This document shows positions 22,925 through 32,182 of a DNA stretch of 64,000 nucleotides, in pieces. The position numbers and the translations under genes were made by a program. This stretch comes from Spirosoma validum (GTDB taxonomy: Bacteria; Bacteroidota; Bacteroidia; Cytophagales; Spirosomataceae): positions 62,001-126,000 of the forward strand of contig NZ_JACXAA010000013.1 of NCBI RefSeq assembly GCF_014699035.1, in the 5' to 3' direction. The first letter of the stretch is position 1. Each line of letters begins with the position of its first letter. The notes under the pieces are model-generated. The model was not told the DNA's origin, ran no database searches, and worked only from the letters and a program-made list of their open reading frames with translations.

Positions 22925-25795
22925 ATGCTTAAATCCGATCTGCTCAACCCTTTCTCTTTTGTTATCCCCTTGCTGATCAGTACGTATAGTTTAGCTCAGT
23001 CCGCCAAGCCAAAGCCTGTTCAGGACACGGCGAAAGTTGACCGTGAATATGCGCTGGAAGCAACTATGCTGGGTTTCTTTGCAAAAGATGGCGCGCGTAA
23101 TCCGACATTAAAAGCGAACAAAGGCGATCGGGTTCGCATTACGATTACTAACGGCGAGCTCATGACGCATGATATTGCACTGGAGAAACTTGGGCTAAAA
23201 AGCAAAACACTTCAGGAAAAGGGAACAAAGGCCAGCATTACGTTCAAAGCGGATAAAAGTGATACGTATTTCTGTACGGTGCCTGGTCACCGAGCTGCCG
23301 GCATGGTCGGAAATTTTGAGGTAGTAGAAGGCGCTGTCTTGGATGCGACGGTTGCCGGCCAACTGCCGATGAAGAACGGTCAGCCGCTGAACCTGAATGT
23401 TGAAACCGGTACGTTGACAGACTGGACCGCCACTGGTGAAGCCTTTGCTAACCCGATTTATGCTCAGGATGATCCGTCGCCGGTTCATGAAAAAGACATG
23501 CACATCGGTTTCGGTGGAAAGTATTTTCTGAGCAGCGGGGGAACGACAAACGCTAAACTGACGGGAACCTTAACCTCCGTTCCATTTAGGGTAACTCAGC
23601 CATTTGCCGCGTTCAAGGTTTCGGGTGGGGCTTTGCAGGATACGCGCGTCGAACTCGTACAGGCGGGTACGGATAAAGTCATTTTTCATAGTACCGGACA
23701 AGGCCGTGCTACGCTTCAGCCAGTGGTCGTCGATTTGCAACCGTATCTGAATCAGGATATTTTCATTCGGATCGTCGACAATGAGACGGGGATTTCGCAG
23801 ATTCCATATATACCGAATGACAAATGGGCCCACATTAATTTTGATGACTTTCAATTTTATGCCACTCGGCCTACGTTCCCGAACGAACTGAAGCAGAAAG
23901 ACATCATTATCCTGCCACCGCTAGACCCCGTACTGCATGCCGGACTTTCCGGTACCGAAGCCGCCAACGTAATGACGCTGCCCAAAGGCTTTAAAATTAA
24001 GCTGGCAGCCGCCGAACCGGATATTGTCAAACCGATTTGTTTCACGGTTGATTGGCGGGGCAGACTTTGGGTGGTTGAGTCGCATACGTACCCAGTTCCG
24101 GCACCGGAAGGCCAGGGTCGGGACCGGATTCTGATTTTTGAAGACACGGATGGGGATGGAACCCTGGATAAGAAGAAAGTCTTTATCGAAGGACTGAATC
24201 TGGTCAGTGGCATGGAAGTGGGCATGGGTGGTGTGTGGGTTGGTGCGGCTCCGTATCTGCTGTTCATTCCCGCTGATTTCAAGAATGATAAACCAATAGG
24301 TCCGCCCCAAAAACTGCTCGACGGCTGGGGGACGCAGGATACGCATGAAACCCTAAACAGCCTGCGCTGGGGGCCTGATGGCTGGCTGTATGGCACACAC
24401 GGTGTCTTTACTCATTCAAACGTAGGAAAGCCGGGTGCGCCTGATTCCGAACGGACAAAACTAAATGCGGGTGTCTGGCGGTTCCACCCAACCACACACC
24501 AGTTCGAACTATTTGCTGAAGGTACCAGTAACCCCTGGGGACTCGATTTCAACGACTATGGCCACGCCTTCATTACGGCCTGCGTGATTCCGCACATGTA
24601 CCACATGATTCAGGGCGGGCGCTACCAGCGGCAGGGTGGCAAGCATTTCAACCCGTACACCTACGACGACATCAAAACCCATGCTGACCATGTGCACTGG
24701 GTAGGGGAGCGGGGACCACATGCGGGTAATTTCCGGTCGGCTTCGGCAGGAGGGGGGCATGCCCACTCTGGAGCGATGATTTACCTTGGCAATAGTTGGC
24801 CACAGGAATACCGGAATGATATTTTCATGAACAATATCAACGGGGCGCGGCTGAATCAGGATCATCCGACCCGCGCTGGCTCAGGCTATCTGGTTACCCA
24901 TAAACCGGATTTTTTAGCCATGAACGACTCATGGTCTCAGTGGCTGAACATGAAATACGATCCTAGCGGCTCAGTGTGGGTCATCGACTGGTACGATAAG
25001 AATCAATGCCACAGCCCAAACCCGGATGTGCATAACAAAACCATGGGCCGAATTTTCAAGATTACGCACGAAAACGACAAATGGGTACAGGTCGATCTAT
25101 CCAAAGCGTCGGATATGGAACTGGTGAATTACCAGCTCAATGGGAATGAATGGTACGTACGACAAGCCCGCACGATTTTACAGGAGCGTGGCCCGAATAA
25201 GAAAGTGCACAAAGCGCTGAAAGAAATGCTGGCTAAAAATCCGGATGCGACGCGCAAACTCCGGGCCATGTGGGCACTACACGTAACGAAAGGCTTTACC
25301 GAAAAGGAGCTAGCGGATCTGCTTACTAACGAAAATGAGTACGTCAGAAGCTGGGCGATTCAACTCCTGGCCGAGAACAAAACCATTTCGCCGGAAACCT
25401 TAAAACGCCTGACAGCTTTGGCCCAAAATGACAATTCGTCGCTTGTGCGGTTATACCTGACATCGGCGATGCTACGGTTGGAGCCGGGTCAGCGATGGGA
25501 CGTGATGGATGCACTTGTTCAGAAATCGGCGGATAAGGATGACCATAATCTGCCATTATTGCTGTGGTACGCTGCCGAACCATTGGCCACCGTCGATATG
25601 AAACGTGCTTTGGAACTGGCTCAAAAATCAAAAATGCCGAAGCACCTGCCGTATACGGTTCAGCGCATTGGGGCCATCGGTACGGACGAATCGAAGAAGT
25701 TACTGAAAGAACTGAATGATCGGGTGGGCAAACTCGAACATTCGCACGAGAACCACGAGCTTCAGGCTGTGATTGCCAAAGTGTTGGAAGAGTAA
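22925..25795 (+). CDS. Cupredoxin fused to PVC-type membrane-bound dehydrogenase
   Basis: 956 aa, signal peptide about residues 1-25. Residues 38-140 are a plastocyanin/azurin-type copper domain: LMTHDIAL (His ligand), then YFCTVPGHRAAGMVG with Cys, His and Met ligands. Residues about 145-320 are a beta-sandwich. From about 345 (LPKGFKIKLAAAEPDIVKP) comes the PVC-type dehydrogenase propeller: TVDWRGRLWVVESHTYP, DRILIFEDTDGDGTLD, SLRWGPDGWLYGTHG, NPWGLDFNDYGHAF, VWVIDWYDKNQCH. The C-terminal 230 residues are HEAT-like helices. Family members often carry a CxxCH cytochrome domain; I see none here, so the copper domain may be the electron acceptor. Predicted periplasmic sugar oxidation. Confidence 0.85.
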   Translation: MLKSDLLNPFSFVIPLLISTYSLAQSAKPKPVQDTAKVDREYALEATMLGFFAKDGARNPTLKANKGDRVRITITNGELMTHDIALEKLGLKSKTLQEKGTKASITFKADKSDTYFCTVPGHRAAGMVGNFEVVEGAVLDATVAGQLPMKNGQPLNLNVETGTLTDWTATGEAFANPIYAQDDPSPVHEKDMHIGFGGKYFLSSGGTTNAKLTGTLTSVPFRVTQPFAAFKVSGGALQDTRVELVQAGTDKVIFHSTGQGRATLQPVVVDLQPYLNQDIFIRIVDNETGISQIPYIPNDKWAHINFDDFQFYATRPTFPNELKQKDIIILPPLDPVLHAGLSGTEAANVMTLPKGFKIKLAAAEPDIVKPICFTVDWRGRLWVVESHTYPVPAPEGQGRDRILIFEDTDGDGTLDKKKVFIEGLNLVSGMEVGMGGVWVGAAPYLLFIPADFKNDKPIGPPQKLLDGWGTQDTHETLNSLRWGPDGWLYGTHGVFTHSNVGKPGAPDSERTKLNAGVWRFHPTTHQFELFAEGTSNPWGLDFNDYGHAFITACVIPHMYHMIQGGRYQRQGGKHFNPYTYDDIKTHADHVHWVGERGPHAGNFRSASAGGGHAHSGAMIYLGNSWPQEYRNDIFMNNINGARLNQDHPTRAGSGYLVTHKPDFLAMNDSWSQWLNMKYDPSGSVWVIDWYDKNQCHSPNPDVHNKTMGRIFKITHENDKWVQVDLSKASDMELVNYQLNGNEWYVRQARTILQERGPNKKVHKALKEMLAKNPDATRKLRAMWALHVTKGFTEKELADLLTNENEYVRSWAIQLLAENKTISPETLKRLTALAQNDNSSLVRLYLTSAMLRLEPGQRWDVMDALVQKSADKDDHNLPLLLWYAAEPLATVDMKRALELAQKSKMPKHLPYTVQRIGAIGTDESKKLLKELNDRVGKLEHSHENHELQAVIAKVLEE

Positions 25796-25798
25796 ACA

Positions 25799-25870
25799 AT
25801 AGCACCGGGTTAAAACCCGGCGCATTACATCTATTCTCATCATTTGCGCCGGGTTTTAACCCGGTGCTAT
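25799..25870. repeat. Intergenic palindromic repeat with GGGTTTTAACCC core
   Basis: 26-bp arms (25799-25824 and 25845-25870) are perfect reverse complements with a 20-nt spacer, and each arm itself contains the palindrome CCGGGTTAAAACCCGG. A related element lies at 41347-41409 and a degenerate half at about 63518-63540. It could act as an intergenic terminator or RNA-stabilising hairpin. Confidence 0.8.
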
Positions 25871-25897
25871 CCTCAAACATAAACGGATCTGGTTATC

Positions 25898-27160
25898 ATG
25901 AAAGCAAGAATTGATCTGAACAGCCGATACGTATTGAGCGGAGTACTGCTAGTCTGTTGCTTGACCAGTGCGTATAGTCAGGATAAATCGCTGTTCAAAG
26001 TGCGCCAGCAGCAGGCGTCCAATACAGCACAAAGAGCAGATGCCAAATCGGCTATTCTGTCCAATGACTTTAAAAAAACGGAAATCACGCGAGATTTTAT
26101 CTCCGAAGGCGTTGCGGTGGCTGATCTGAATAAAGACGGAAAAATGGACATCGTTGCCGGTTATTACTGGTTTGAAGCCCCTAACTGGACACGGCATGAG
26201 ATGGCTCCTTCTCGCGTGTATGACCCACGGAAAGAATATAGCGACTCGTTTTTGAATCTGGGAATGGACGTGAATCAGGACGGTTGGGACGATGTAGTGA
26301 TTATTGATTTTCCCGGAAAGCCCGGCTTCTGGTTCGAGAATCCCAAGAAGGCTGCTGGCGAATGGAAAAAACACATTCTTGCTGATTCCGTAGGGATTGC
26401 CAACGAATCACCGGGATTTATCGACATCGATGGCGACGGCCGACTTGATATTCTTTGTGGCGACAAGGATAAGAAACAGATTGTCTGGTTAAAACCTCCG
26501 GTAAAACCTGGCGAAATGGAATGGCAACGCTTTGCCTTAAGTAAAGAGAACGTACCGGGAACCGACATATTTTCGCACGGAATCGGCTACGGCGACGTAA
26601 ATAAAGATGGCTTCAACGACGTAGTGGTTCGGGAAGGTTGGTATGAAGGTACGACTGACAAAAAAGCCGGTAACTGGGTATTCCACCCCGCTAATCTGGG
26701 CGAGAATTGCTCGCACATGCAGATACTGGATGTGAATGGCGATGGTAAAAATGACGTAGTAAGTGCCTCAGCCCACGCATTGGGTATTTGGTGGCACGAA
26801 CAGATCGTTGATGAGCAGGGACAGATCAACTTTAAAACCCATCTGATGAGTAACACCACCGCCCAAACCCACTCGTCGATTATGGCTGACCTGAACGGAG
26901 ATGGTCGTAAAGATTACATTACCGGAAAGCGATTCCTGGCTCACCACGGCCGTGACCCCGGCGACAGTGACCCCGGCATATTGCTGTGGTTTGAATTCAC
27001 GCCCGGTAAAGAACCGTATTATAAAGAACACATTATTGACAACGATTCAGGAGCTGGCCTGAACATTACGGTGCATGATATGAACGGCGATAAGAAACCC
27101 GATATCGTGATCGCTAATAAAAACGGCGTGTTCCTGTTTGAAAACAAGATGAAAAAATAG
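25898..27160 (+). CDS. FG-GAP/VCBS repeat secreted protein
   Basis: 420 aa, signal peptide to about residue 27 (SAYSQ). It consists of repeated blades with calcium-binding-type DxNxDGxxD loops: DLNKDGKMDIV, DVNQDGWDDVV, DIDGDGRLDIL, DVNKDGFNDVV, DVNGDGKNDVV, DLNGDGRKDYI, DMNGDKKPDIV. This is a seven-bladed FG-GAP/VCBS propeller occupying nearly the whole protein, without a C-terminal sorting tail. It is separated from the dehydrogenase fusion by the palindromic repeat. Similar proteins accompany PVC-type dehydrogenases and DUF1080 proteins, so a role in carbohydrate capture at the surface is likely, by inference. Confidence 0.85.
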   Translation: MKARIDLNSRYVLSGVLLVCCLTSAYSQDKSLFKVRQQQASNTAQRADAKSAILSNDFKKTEITRDFISEGVAVADLNKDGKMDIVAGYYWFEAPNWTRHEMAPSRVYDPRKEYSDSFLNLGMDVNQDGWDDVVIIDFPGKPGFWFENPKKAAGEWKKHILADSVGIANESPGFIDIDGDGRLDILCGDKDKKQIVWLKPPVKPGEMEWQRFALSKENVPGTDIFSHGIGYGDVNKDGFNDVVVREGWYEGTTDKKAGNWVFHPANLGENCSHMQILDVNGDGKNDVVSASAHALGIWWHEQIVDEQGQINFKTHLMSNTTAQTHSSIMADLNGDGRKDYITGKRFLAHHGRDPGDSDPGILLWFEFTPGKEPYYKEHIIDNDSGAGLNITVHDMNGDKKPDIVIANKNGVFLFENKMKK

Positions 27161-27184
27161 AAGTTAGGCTAATGCACAGGAGTG

Positions 27185-27225
27185 CTAAAATGGGTTGATT
27201 GCCAGTAGCGATCGACCCATTTTAG
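27185..27225. terminator. Bidirectional terminator between convergent genes
   Basis: CTAAAATGGGT and ACCCATTTTAG arms with an additional GAT/ATC pair and a 13-nt loop. It lies between the ends of the convergent genes at 27160 and 27235. Confidence 0.7.
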
Positions 27226-27234
27226 TCGGTTGTC

Positions 27235-28095
27235 TCACTGCTGAAAATAATCGATTTTATCGGCGTCAGCGTTGTTTGTCAGCTTGGCTTCCCGCACGGT
27301 TGTGGGCAGTATAATTGAACTGATTCCCAGTACTCCGCTCGTAGCACCAGGATTAAGCTTTCCTACCAGGCCAAAAGAGAGTTTGTCTCCAGCCGGAACG
27401 CTGTACCGCGTACTTAGTACGTAATAGTTCGCATCCGGTGCATTAAGTTGCCAGGCATTGTTCTGCACCGACCGGTTGTTAACTGACGTAGCCTCTTCTG
27501 GAAAGGTAAGACTGACCCTGGAATCCTTCGTAATCCTTACCGTAAACAGACCACTCGTCGCTACCGAATTAATCTCTACCACGTCAACCACGACACTAAC
27601 ATCACTGGTACCGCTAATTGTAGTCGGTCGGGCGTAGAGAATGGGCGTTAGGTCTGATAAGAGCGTTCCGGCCGATACGACAAACAAGTTTTTGTTCGCC
27701 AACGAATTTGATACGTAGTGCGTGGTGGTATTGACTGTGCTACCAGTCGTGAACGTAAGCGTTGTATTCGCTGTGGGCGCATAGGCTAGCTGAAGGTTAG
27801 ATTCCGTAAAGCCGTTAAGCTCTTCAGTGAGGTAGTTAACCCCCGCCGTTCCTGAAAAGAGAAGGGGCGAATCGAACCGATAAAGCCGGTTAATACTCGG
27901 GCTTCCTGCAACAGGCGTCGTGCTTTTTTGAACACTATTGTTTGCCATAGTCAGCGTTGAGGTGGGCGTAAGTGTAAGACCATCAACTGCCAGGGTGGTA
28001 GCTGACAGAATGGTCATACCCTGGTTACCAACAGAAAGCTGCGCAACTGACTTAAGCGCGATCAGCAGGGCAAATGTGGTAAGGAAATAGTTCAT
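27235..28095 (-). CDS. Secreted protein of unknown function
   Basis: 286 aa from the ATG at 28095, chosen because it gives a signal peptide (YFLTTFALLIALKSVAQ) and leaves 4 bp to the upstream gene. An extension to 28128 would overlap that gene. The mature sequence is strand-rich with Thr/Ser/Asn repeats (ILSATTLAVDGLTLTPTSTL, TLTFTTGSTVNTTTHYVS). Similar passenger proteins paired with S74 tail-fibre-like proteins occur in Bacteroidota. A decayed paralogue lies at 21387-22177, sharing the C-terminal ADADK-hydrophobic-FQQ ending. No enzyme motif. Confidence 0.7.
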   Translation of the reverse strand: MNYFLTTFALLIALKSVAQLSVGNQGMTILSATTLAVDGLTLTPTSTLTMANNSVQKSTTPVAGSPSINRLYRFDSPLLFSGTAGVNYLTEELNGFTESNLQLAYAPTANTTLTFTTGSTVNTTTHYVSNSLANKNLFVVSAGTLLSDLTPILYARPTTISGTSDVSVVVDVVEINSVATSGLFTVRITKDSRVSLTFPEEATSVNNRSVQNNAWQLNAPDANYYVLSTRYSVPAGDKLSFGLVGKLNPGATSGVLGISSIILPTTVREAKLTNNADADKIDYFQQ

Positions 28096-28099
28096 GCGT

Positions 28100-29011
28100 T
28101 TACGGTTTAAAGGTAAGTTTAGAATCATTGGCTAAGTGACGCTTAATTATCTCTATATCTGAACGTAGTGATGCAGTTTCTTCTCGCAGGCTTCCATTCT
28201 CGGCTTCTAGTTTTTCTATTTTCCGGATCAGCGCCTGAATGGCAATCAGGTTGACCCCATCAAAATCAGCCTGGTTAATGGATTTATCTTCACCGATGGT
28301 GCCTAGTTCATCGTGACCGAAGGCGGCAAAGAAATCCTGAGCCATGGGACCGTAGTGACGATACGTCTTCGCATCCTGCCCCTTATAATTCCAGGAGCCT
28401 AAGCGCATATTAGCAATTTTTTTCAGGAAATCCGCGCCGTTGGCAGGCCGGAAATTTTCCTTGCGGGTCGAGTCGGAAGTGGTCTGCCAGGCATTACCAC
28501 CCGGAAGTACTTCTAACCCCGTCGCATAGGTTTGACTACCTAGATTGGTGAAGAATTTATAACCGTTCGAAAAGCGCATCATCATCTGATTATCATTCGT
28601 ATTTGAATAAATCTCACTATTCAAATCGCCAATGATAAATGAACCATAGCGGTTATTAGTCGAAACATTGATACCCAGAGCTGTAGAACTCAAACCACTT
28701 GCGGAGGTGCCGGATCCCATGGCTATGCCACCATTGCCACTAGCAGTCGCATTATAACCAGCCGCGAACGAATATGGCCCTACCTGAGCAATGTTCCATT
28801 GAGTCCCATTTACGTACCCAGCTCGAAATGCTGCTTTGTCAGCGTACCAGATGAGTTTTTTACCGGCGCCCGATACATCCTGGCCAAAAAGAACATCCTT
28901 ACCATCCGCTACGTTAAAAAAGGCTTTCGGTGTGGTGGTGCCAATACCAACCTGGGCGTGCAGGATTGAAGACGACAGTAAAAAGAGGGCGCAAAAGAAA
29001 ATTTGTTTCAT
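28100..29011 (-). CDS. Tail-fibre-like secreted protein with S74 intramolecular chaperone
   Basis: 303 aa, signal peptide ILHAQ at about residue 20, followed by VGIGTTTPKAFFNVAD, a common start of Bacteroidota surface proteins. Residues about 75-125 have YadA-head-like repeats (SFAAGYNATASGNGGIAMGS, TSASGLSSTALG). Residues about 180-260 are a peptidase S74 chaperone: TSDSTRKENFRPA, then LGSWNYKGQD, HYGPMAQDFFAAFG. The Ser in the first motif is the expected self-cleavage nucleophile. The C-terminus is a coiled coil (IRKIEKLEAENGSLREETAS), typical of trimerisation. Likely self-cleaving trimeric surface fibre. It is translationally close to the next gene (4 bp). Confidence 0.82.
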   Translation of the reverse strand: MKQIFFCALFLLSSSILHAQVGIGTTTPKAFFNVADGKDVLFGQDVSGAGKKLIWYADKAAFRAGYVNGTQWNIAQVGPYSFAAGYNATASGNGGIAMGSGTSASGLSSTALGINVSTNNRYGSFIIGDLNSEIYSNTNDNQMMMRFSNGYKFFTNLGSQTYATGLEVLPGGNAWQTTSDSTRKENFRPANGADFLKKIANMRLGSWNYKGQDAKTYRHYGPMAQDFFAAFGHDELGTIGEDKSINQADFDGVNLIAIQALIRKIEKLEAENGSLREETASLRSDIEIIKRHLANDSKLTFKP

Positions 29012-29592
29012 GATTAAGTAAATGAATTGATTAGAAATTGAGACTTAGAGGCTAGGTAACCAGATTTTTAGGTATCTGCTTTTGGTCGAACAATGGTAGG
29101 ATTTAATTTTCCTGACTATTCTAATATTTGGGGCAACATGTATCAAGTTGGGGACAAAAGTGGTAATCGATTGAGCGAACGGTCAAAAACATAATTTTTC
29201 GCCCGAATGGTTGCTGATTGAAATCCATACTGCTACGTTGGTTAGGTTGCTTCAGCGTTAGTCGTAATCCCTCGAAACTAGGTAAACACAAATAGCAAAT
29301 TTGTTTAAATGCATCCTGGTTAGATTAGTCTTACAAAGCTGATTTCTAACAGAGCGCGTTCAGCAATGGGTTTCAGCGAATGGTCTAAGCAGGGCAAATA
29401 GCTCGCCTGATTCCATTCACTTTATGCGATACGAGTTGGATATTTTTTAGATTGTGCTCAGCCTATTTCAATACGTTTTCTCTGGGGAATTTTTGATAAA
29501 GAGTAGATTTTAGACCTGTTAATTAGCCATTTAATAAGTAACGTTCCTTAAAAAGCGGGGTTCTAAGTAGCAAAAAATCTCTTTCCAGTCGT
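29012..29592. other. AT-rich intergenic stretch between divergent genes
   Basis: No credible gene on either strand. It should hold the promoter of the minus-strand pair and the upstream region of the acyltransferase gene. I see no repeats. Confidence 0.5.
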
Positions 29593-29621
29593 TTTGACAA
29601 GACCAGGTTTTTGTACTTTTG
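29593..29621 (+). promoter_or_regulatory. Probable Bacteroidota-type promoter
   Basis: TTTG at 29593-29596, 17 bp, then TACTTTTG at 29614-29621, matching the -33/-7 pattern of Bacteroidota (TTTG and TAnnTTTG). It is 32 bp before the ATG at 29654, which also argues for that start instead of the open-frame TTG at 29594. Confidence 0.6.
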
Positions 29622-29653
29622 TCAATTGCTTCGGCCAGCTATTTCTACTGCGC

Positions 29654-31096
29654 ATGATATTTAATTCCTTACATTTTCTTTTCTTTTTTGCCTTTGTTAC
29701 GTTACTGTATTTCACGGTGCCCAAACGCACACAGGGAATACTATTACTGTTGGCTAGCTGCTATTTCTATGCGGCTTTCATTCCAGCCTACCTGATTATC
29801 CTCTTTATTGTTATCCTGGTCGATTACGTAGCGGGTATCTGGATTGAACGTACAACCGGTCACGCTCGAAAAGTCCTGTTGATTGCCAGCCTGATTACGA
29901 ACGTTGGTATTCTGGCGTTTTTCAAATACTACGATTTTTTTAACAACAACGTAACGGATTTACTGTCGCTGTTCGGGACCAGTAATGCCATACCTCCTTT
30001 GCAAGTGCTGATACCGGGGGTTGTGCTGCCGATTGGCCTTTCGTTCCACACCTTTCAGTCGATGAGTTATACGATAGAAGTGTATCGGGGCAACTATCCG
30101 GCCGAACGAAATTTAGCTACCTACTCGCTGTATGTTTTGTTCTATCCTCAACTGGTAGCTGGTCCGATTGAACGGCCACAGAACATTCTCCCTCAACTGC
30201 ACCAGACGTATTCATTCGATTGGCCAAGGGTACGATCGGGTTTGATGATGATGGGATGGGGGATATTCAAAAAAGTGGTGATTGCTGACCGCCTGGCGAT
30301 GGTGGTCGATCCCGCTTATGCTGATGTACAGACGACGAATGGCGGAACCTTACTGCTGGCGGTGTTCTTTTACGCCATCCAGATATACTGCGATTTCTCG
30401 GGCTATTCCGACATTGCCATTGGCGCTGGGAAGGTAATGGGAATCAAAATGATGGAAAACTTTCGAACGCCTTATTTATCCCAGTCGATTTCGGAGTTCT
30501 GGCGTCGCTGGCATATTTCGTTGTCGACCTGGTTTCGAGACTACGTGTATATTCCGCTAGGGGGTAATCGCGTATCACCTTCGCGGGCCGCGCTCAACTC
30601 ATTGATTGTTTTCGGTATAAGTGGATTATGGCATGGTGCCGACTGGAAATTCATTATCTGGGGATCACTGCATGGGTTTTACCTCGTTGTGGGGCAGGTT
30701 TTATCCCGGTATCGGGCACCGGTGCCCGATACTGTAACACGGGAGTACAAGCAACGTAGCAGTCTGGCCGGTCAGTGGACGAATCAACTGCTGACCTTTT
30801 TATTGGTGATGTTTACGTGGGTATTTTTTCGCGCTACCGACACCGGAGATGCTTTGCTCGTGTTGCAGAAAACGCTGACGTTTAACCATATGGGTGCCAT
30901 CCAGACACCCCTTCAATCGGCTGAACTTGTCTTCTGTTTTCTACTGATCGGTAGTTTACTGTTCGAGAGCCGATGGGTTGATTTTATCAGACGGATAGAC
31001 AATCGGGCCTTCTGGATTATCATGCCATTACTGGTGCTGGCCTGCTATTTATTTGGCGTCTTTACCGCCAATCAATTCATTTACTTTCAGTTCTAA
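29654..31096 (+). CDS. MBOAT family O-acyltransferase (AlgI-like)
   Basis: 480 aa from the ATG at 29654. The N-terminus MIFNSLHFLFFF is the usual AlgI/DltB start. About ten membrane helices. The MBOAT core is visible: VLPIGLSFHTFQSMSYTIEV, PQLVAGPIERP, YCDFSGYSDIAIGAGKVMGI, FWRRWHISLSTWFRDYVYIP, and the catalytic His in SGLWHGADWKFIIWG. Known relatives transfer acyl groups (often acetyl) across the inner membrane to alginate, teichoic acids or other glycans, with a periplasmic SGNH-like partner. That partner is encoded directly downstream. Target glycan is unknown, but a polysaccharide export locus begins nearby. Confidence 0.9.
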   Translation: MIFNSLHFLFFFAFVTLLYFTVPKRTQGILLLLASCYFYAAFIPAYLIILFIVILVDYVAGIWIERTTGHARKVLLIASLITNVGILAFFKYYDFFNNNVTDLLSLFGTSNAIPPLQVLIPGVVLPIGLSFHTFQSMSYTIEVYRGNYPAERNLATYSLYVLFYPQLVAGPIERPQNILPQLHQTYSFDWPRVRSGLMMMGWGIFKKVVIADRLAMVVDPAYADVQTTNGGTLLLAVFFYAIQIYCDFSGYSDIAIGAGKVMGIKMMENFRTPYLSQSISEFWRRWHISLSTWFRDYVYIPLGGNRVSPSRAALNSLIVFGISGLWHGADWKFIIWGSLHGFYLVVGQVLSRYRAPVPDTVTREYKQRSSLAGQWTNQLLTFLLVMFTWVFFRATDTGDALLVLQKTLTFNHMGAIQTPLQSAELVFCFLLIGSLLFESRWVDFIRRIDNRAFWIIMPLLVLACYLFGVFTANQFIYFQF

Positions 31097-31106
31097 CGGT
31101 ATCGCC

Positions 31107-32165
31107 ATGCTTAGCACCTTACTGAAGTGGTTTTTTCTGGTACTATCCGGAGGCATACTCATCGTTGGCCTTTCCCCGGATATGCAGCGTTGGTTAGATC
31201 GAAAGCGCCTTATTCCCAATCAATACGATCACGGTGATCTGTATAATCTAACGAACCTGTCTAATTTTCGGGAAGAAGATTTTAGTGCAAACGATAACCT
31301 GACCAAAGCTGACGAACCCGCAACCCACTACCCTGGCGTACATCTGTTTACCATTGGTGACAGCTTCGTAGCGATGGACACCAACTACTACGCGGGTGGA
31401 CGTAACGAACACGTATGGGTAGGCCATAAACATTCTCCTGTGGCTCCGTTAGACACGACTAAACACAACATTCTGGTTATCGAGTTTATCGAACGAGTAC
31501 TACAGGAGCGACTATATGCACCTGACTTTCAGCAAATCTATATTCAAAACGGTATCGTTCCTTCAGATCAACCGAATGCGGTTGCGGAAGAACCTGTTGA
31601 AGCAGAAAAGCCAAATGATAAATTATTCGCGCGTTTTGGCCCCGAAATAAACCAGCGCCTTGAGTTCCTGCTGTTCAACAGTAAGGTGTTTATTTGGTTC
31701 AAAGAACTCAAAGCACAGATCATGCTGAGCGTGTTTGGACGTGTAACGGGCGCGGCTATTTCGCATGATAAACAGCATTTATTCTATACCCAGGAGGTCG
31801 ATACGAATTACGTACTTAGTGCGTTTCGGCCCATTTCAGACCGCAAACTCGATACGTTGGTAACGAACCTGAACACAATCCGACGGCATTATCTGCGAAT
31901 GGGTTTTGATGAGGTTTACGTCTGTATGATACCCAACAAAGTGACTATCCTTGAGCCAAATCATGGAATTTATAATCACCAGATCGAGCGTATTGAAGCC
32001 AACCCACGCTTAGAGGCTCCGATTATTTCCATGATTGACACACTACGTCAACACCCCGAATGGTATCACCTGGGTGACGGGCATTGGAACAAGGAAGGAA
32101 AGCGATTCTGGTTACGCCGTGTCAATTCTGTGGCCGCTGAGTGGGCAGCTAAACCGAAAACGTAG
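31107..32165 (+). CDS. AlgJ/AlgX-like SGNH acetyltransferase partner
   Basis: 352 aa from the ATG at 31107, 10 bp after the MBOAT gene; an in-frame TTG-type extension to 31053 would overlap it. There is one N-terminal membrane segment (about residues 5-22). The central HLFTIGDSFVAMD holds a GDS motif with the Ser of SGNH-type enzymes, and near the C-terminus YHLGDGHWNKEGKRFW gives the Asp-x-x-His pair (DGHW). This arrangement fits AlgJ/AlgX/PatB-like proteins that receive acyl groups from the MBOAT protein and acetylate a glycan in the periplasm. Overall identity to named members is probably low. Confidence 0.75.
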   Translation: MLSTLLKWFFLVLSGGILIVGLSPDMQRWLDRKRLIPNQYDHGDLYNLTNLSNFREEDFSANDNLTKADEPATHYPGVHLFTIGDSFVAMDTNYYAGGRNEHVWVGHKHSPVAPLDTTKHNILVIEFIERVLQERLYAPDFQQIYIQNGIVPSDQPNAVAEEPVEAEKPNDKLFARFGPEINQRLEFLLFNSKVFIWFKELKAQIMLSVFGRVTGAAISHDKQHLFYTQEVDTNYVLSAFRPISDRKLDTLVTNLNTIRRHYLRMGFDEVYVCMIPNKVTILEPNHGIYNHQIERIEANPRLEAPIISMIDTLRQHPEWYHLGDGHWNKEGKRFWLRRVNSVAAEWAAKPKT

Positions 32166-32182
32166 CCTCTCGCTACGTTTGC

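Noticed and set aside
23857..24396. Long minus-strand open frames inside the dehydrogenase fusion (also 25344-25880)
   Set aside because: Shadows of a GC-biased coding strand; the plus-strand protein has complete domains.
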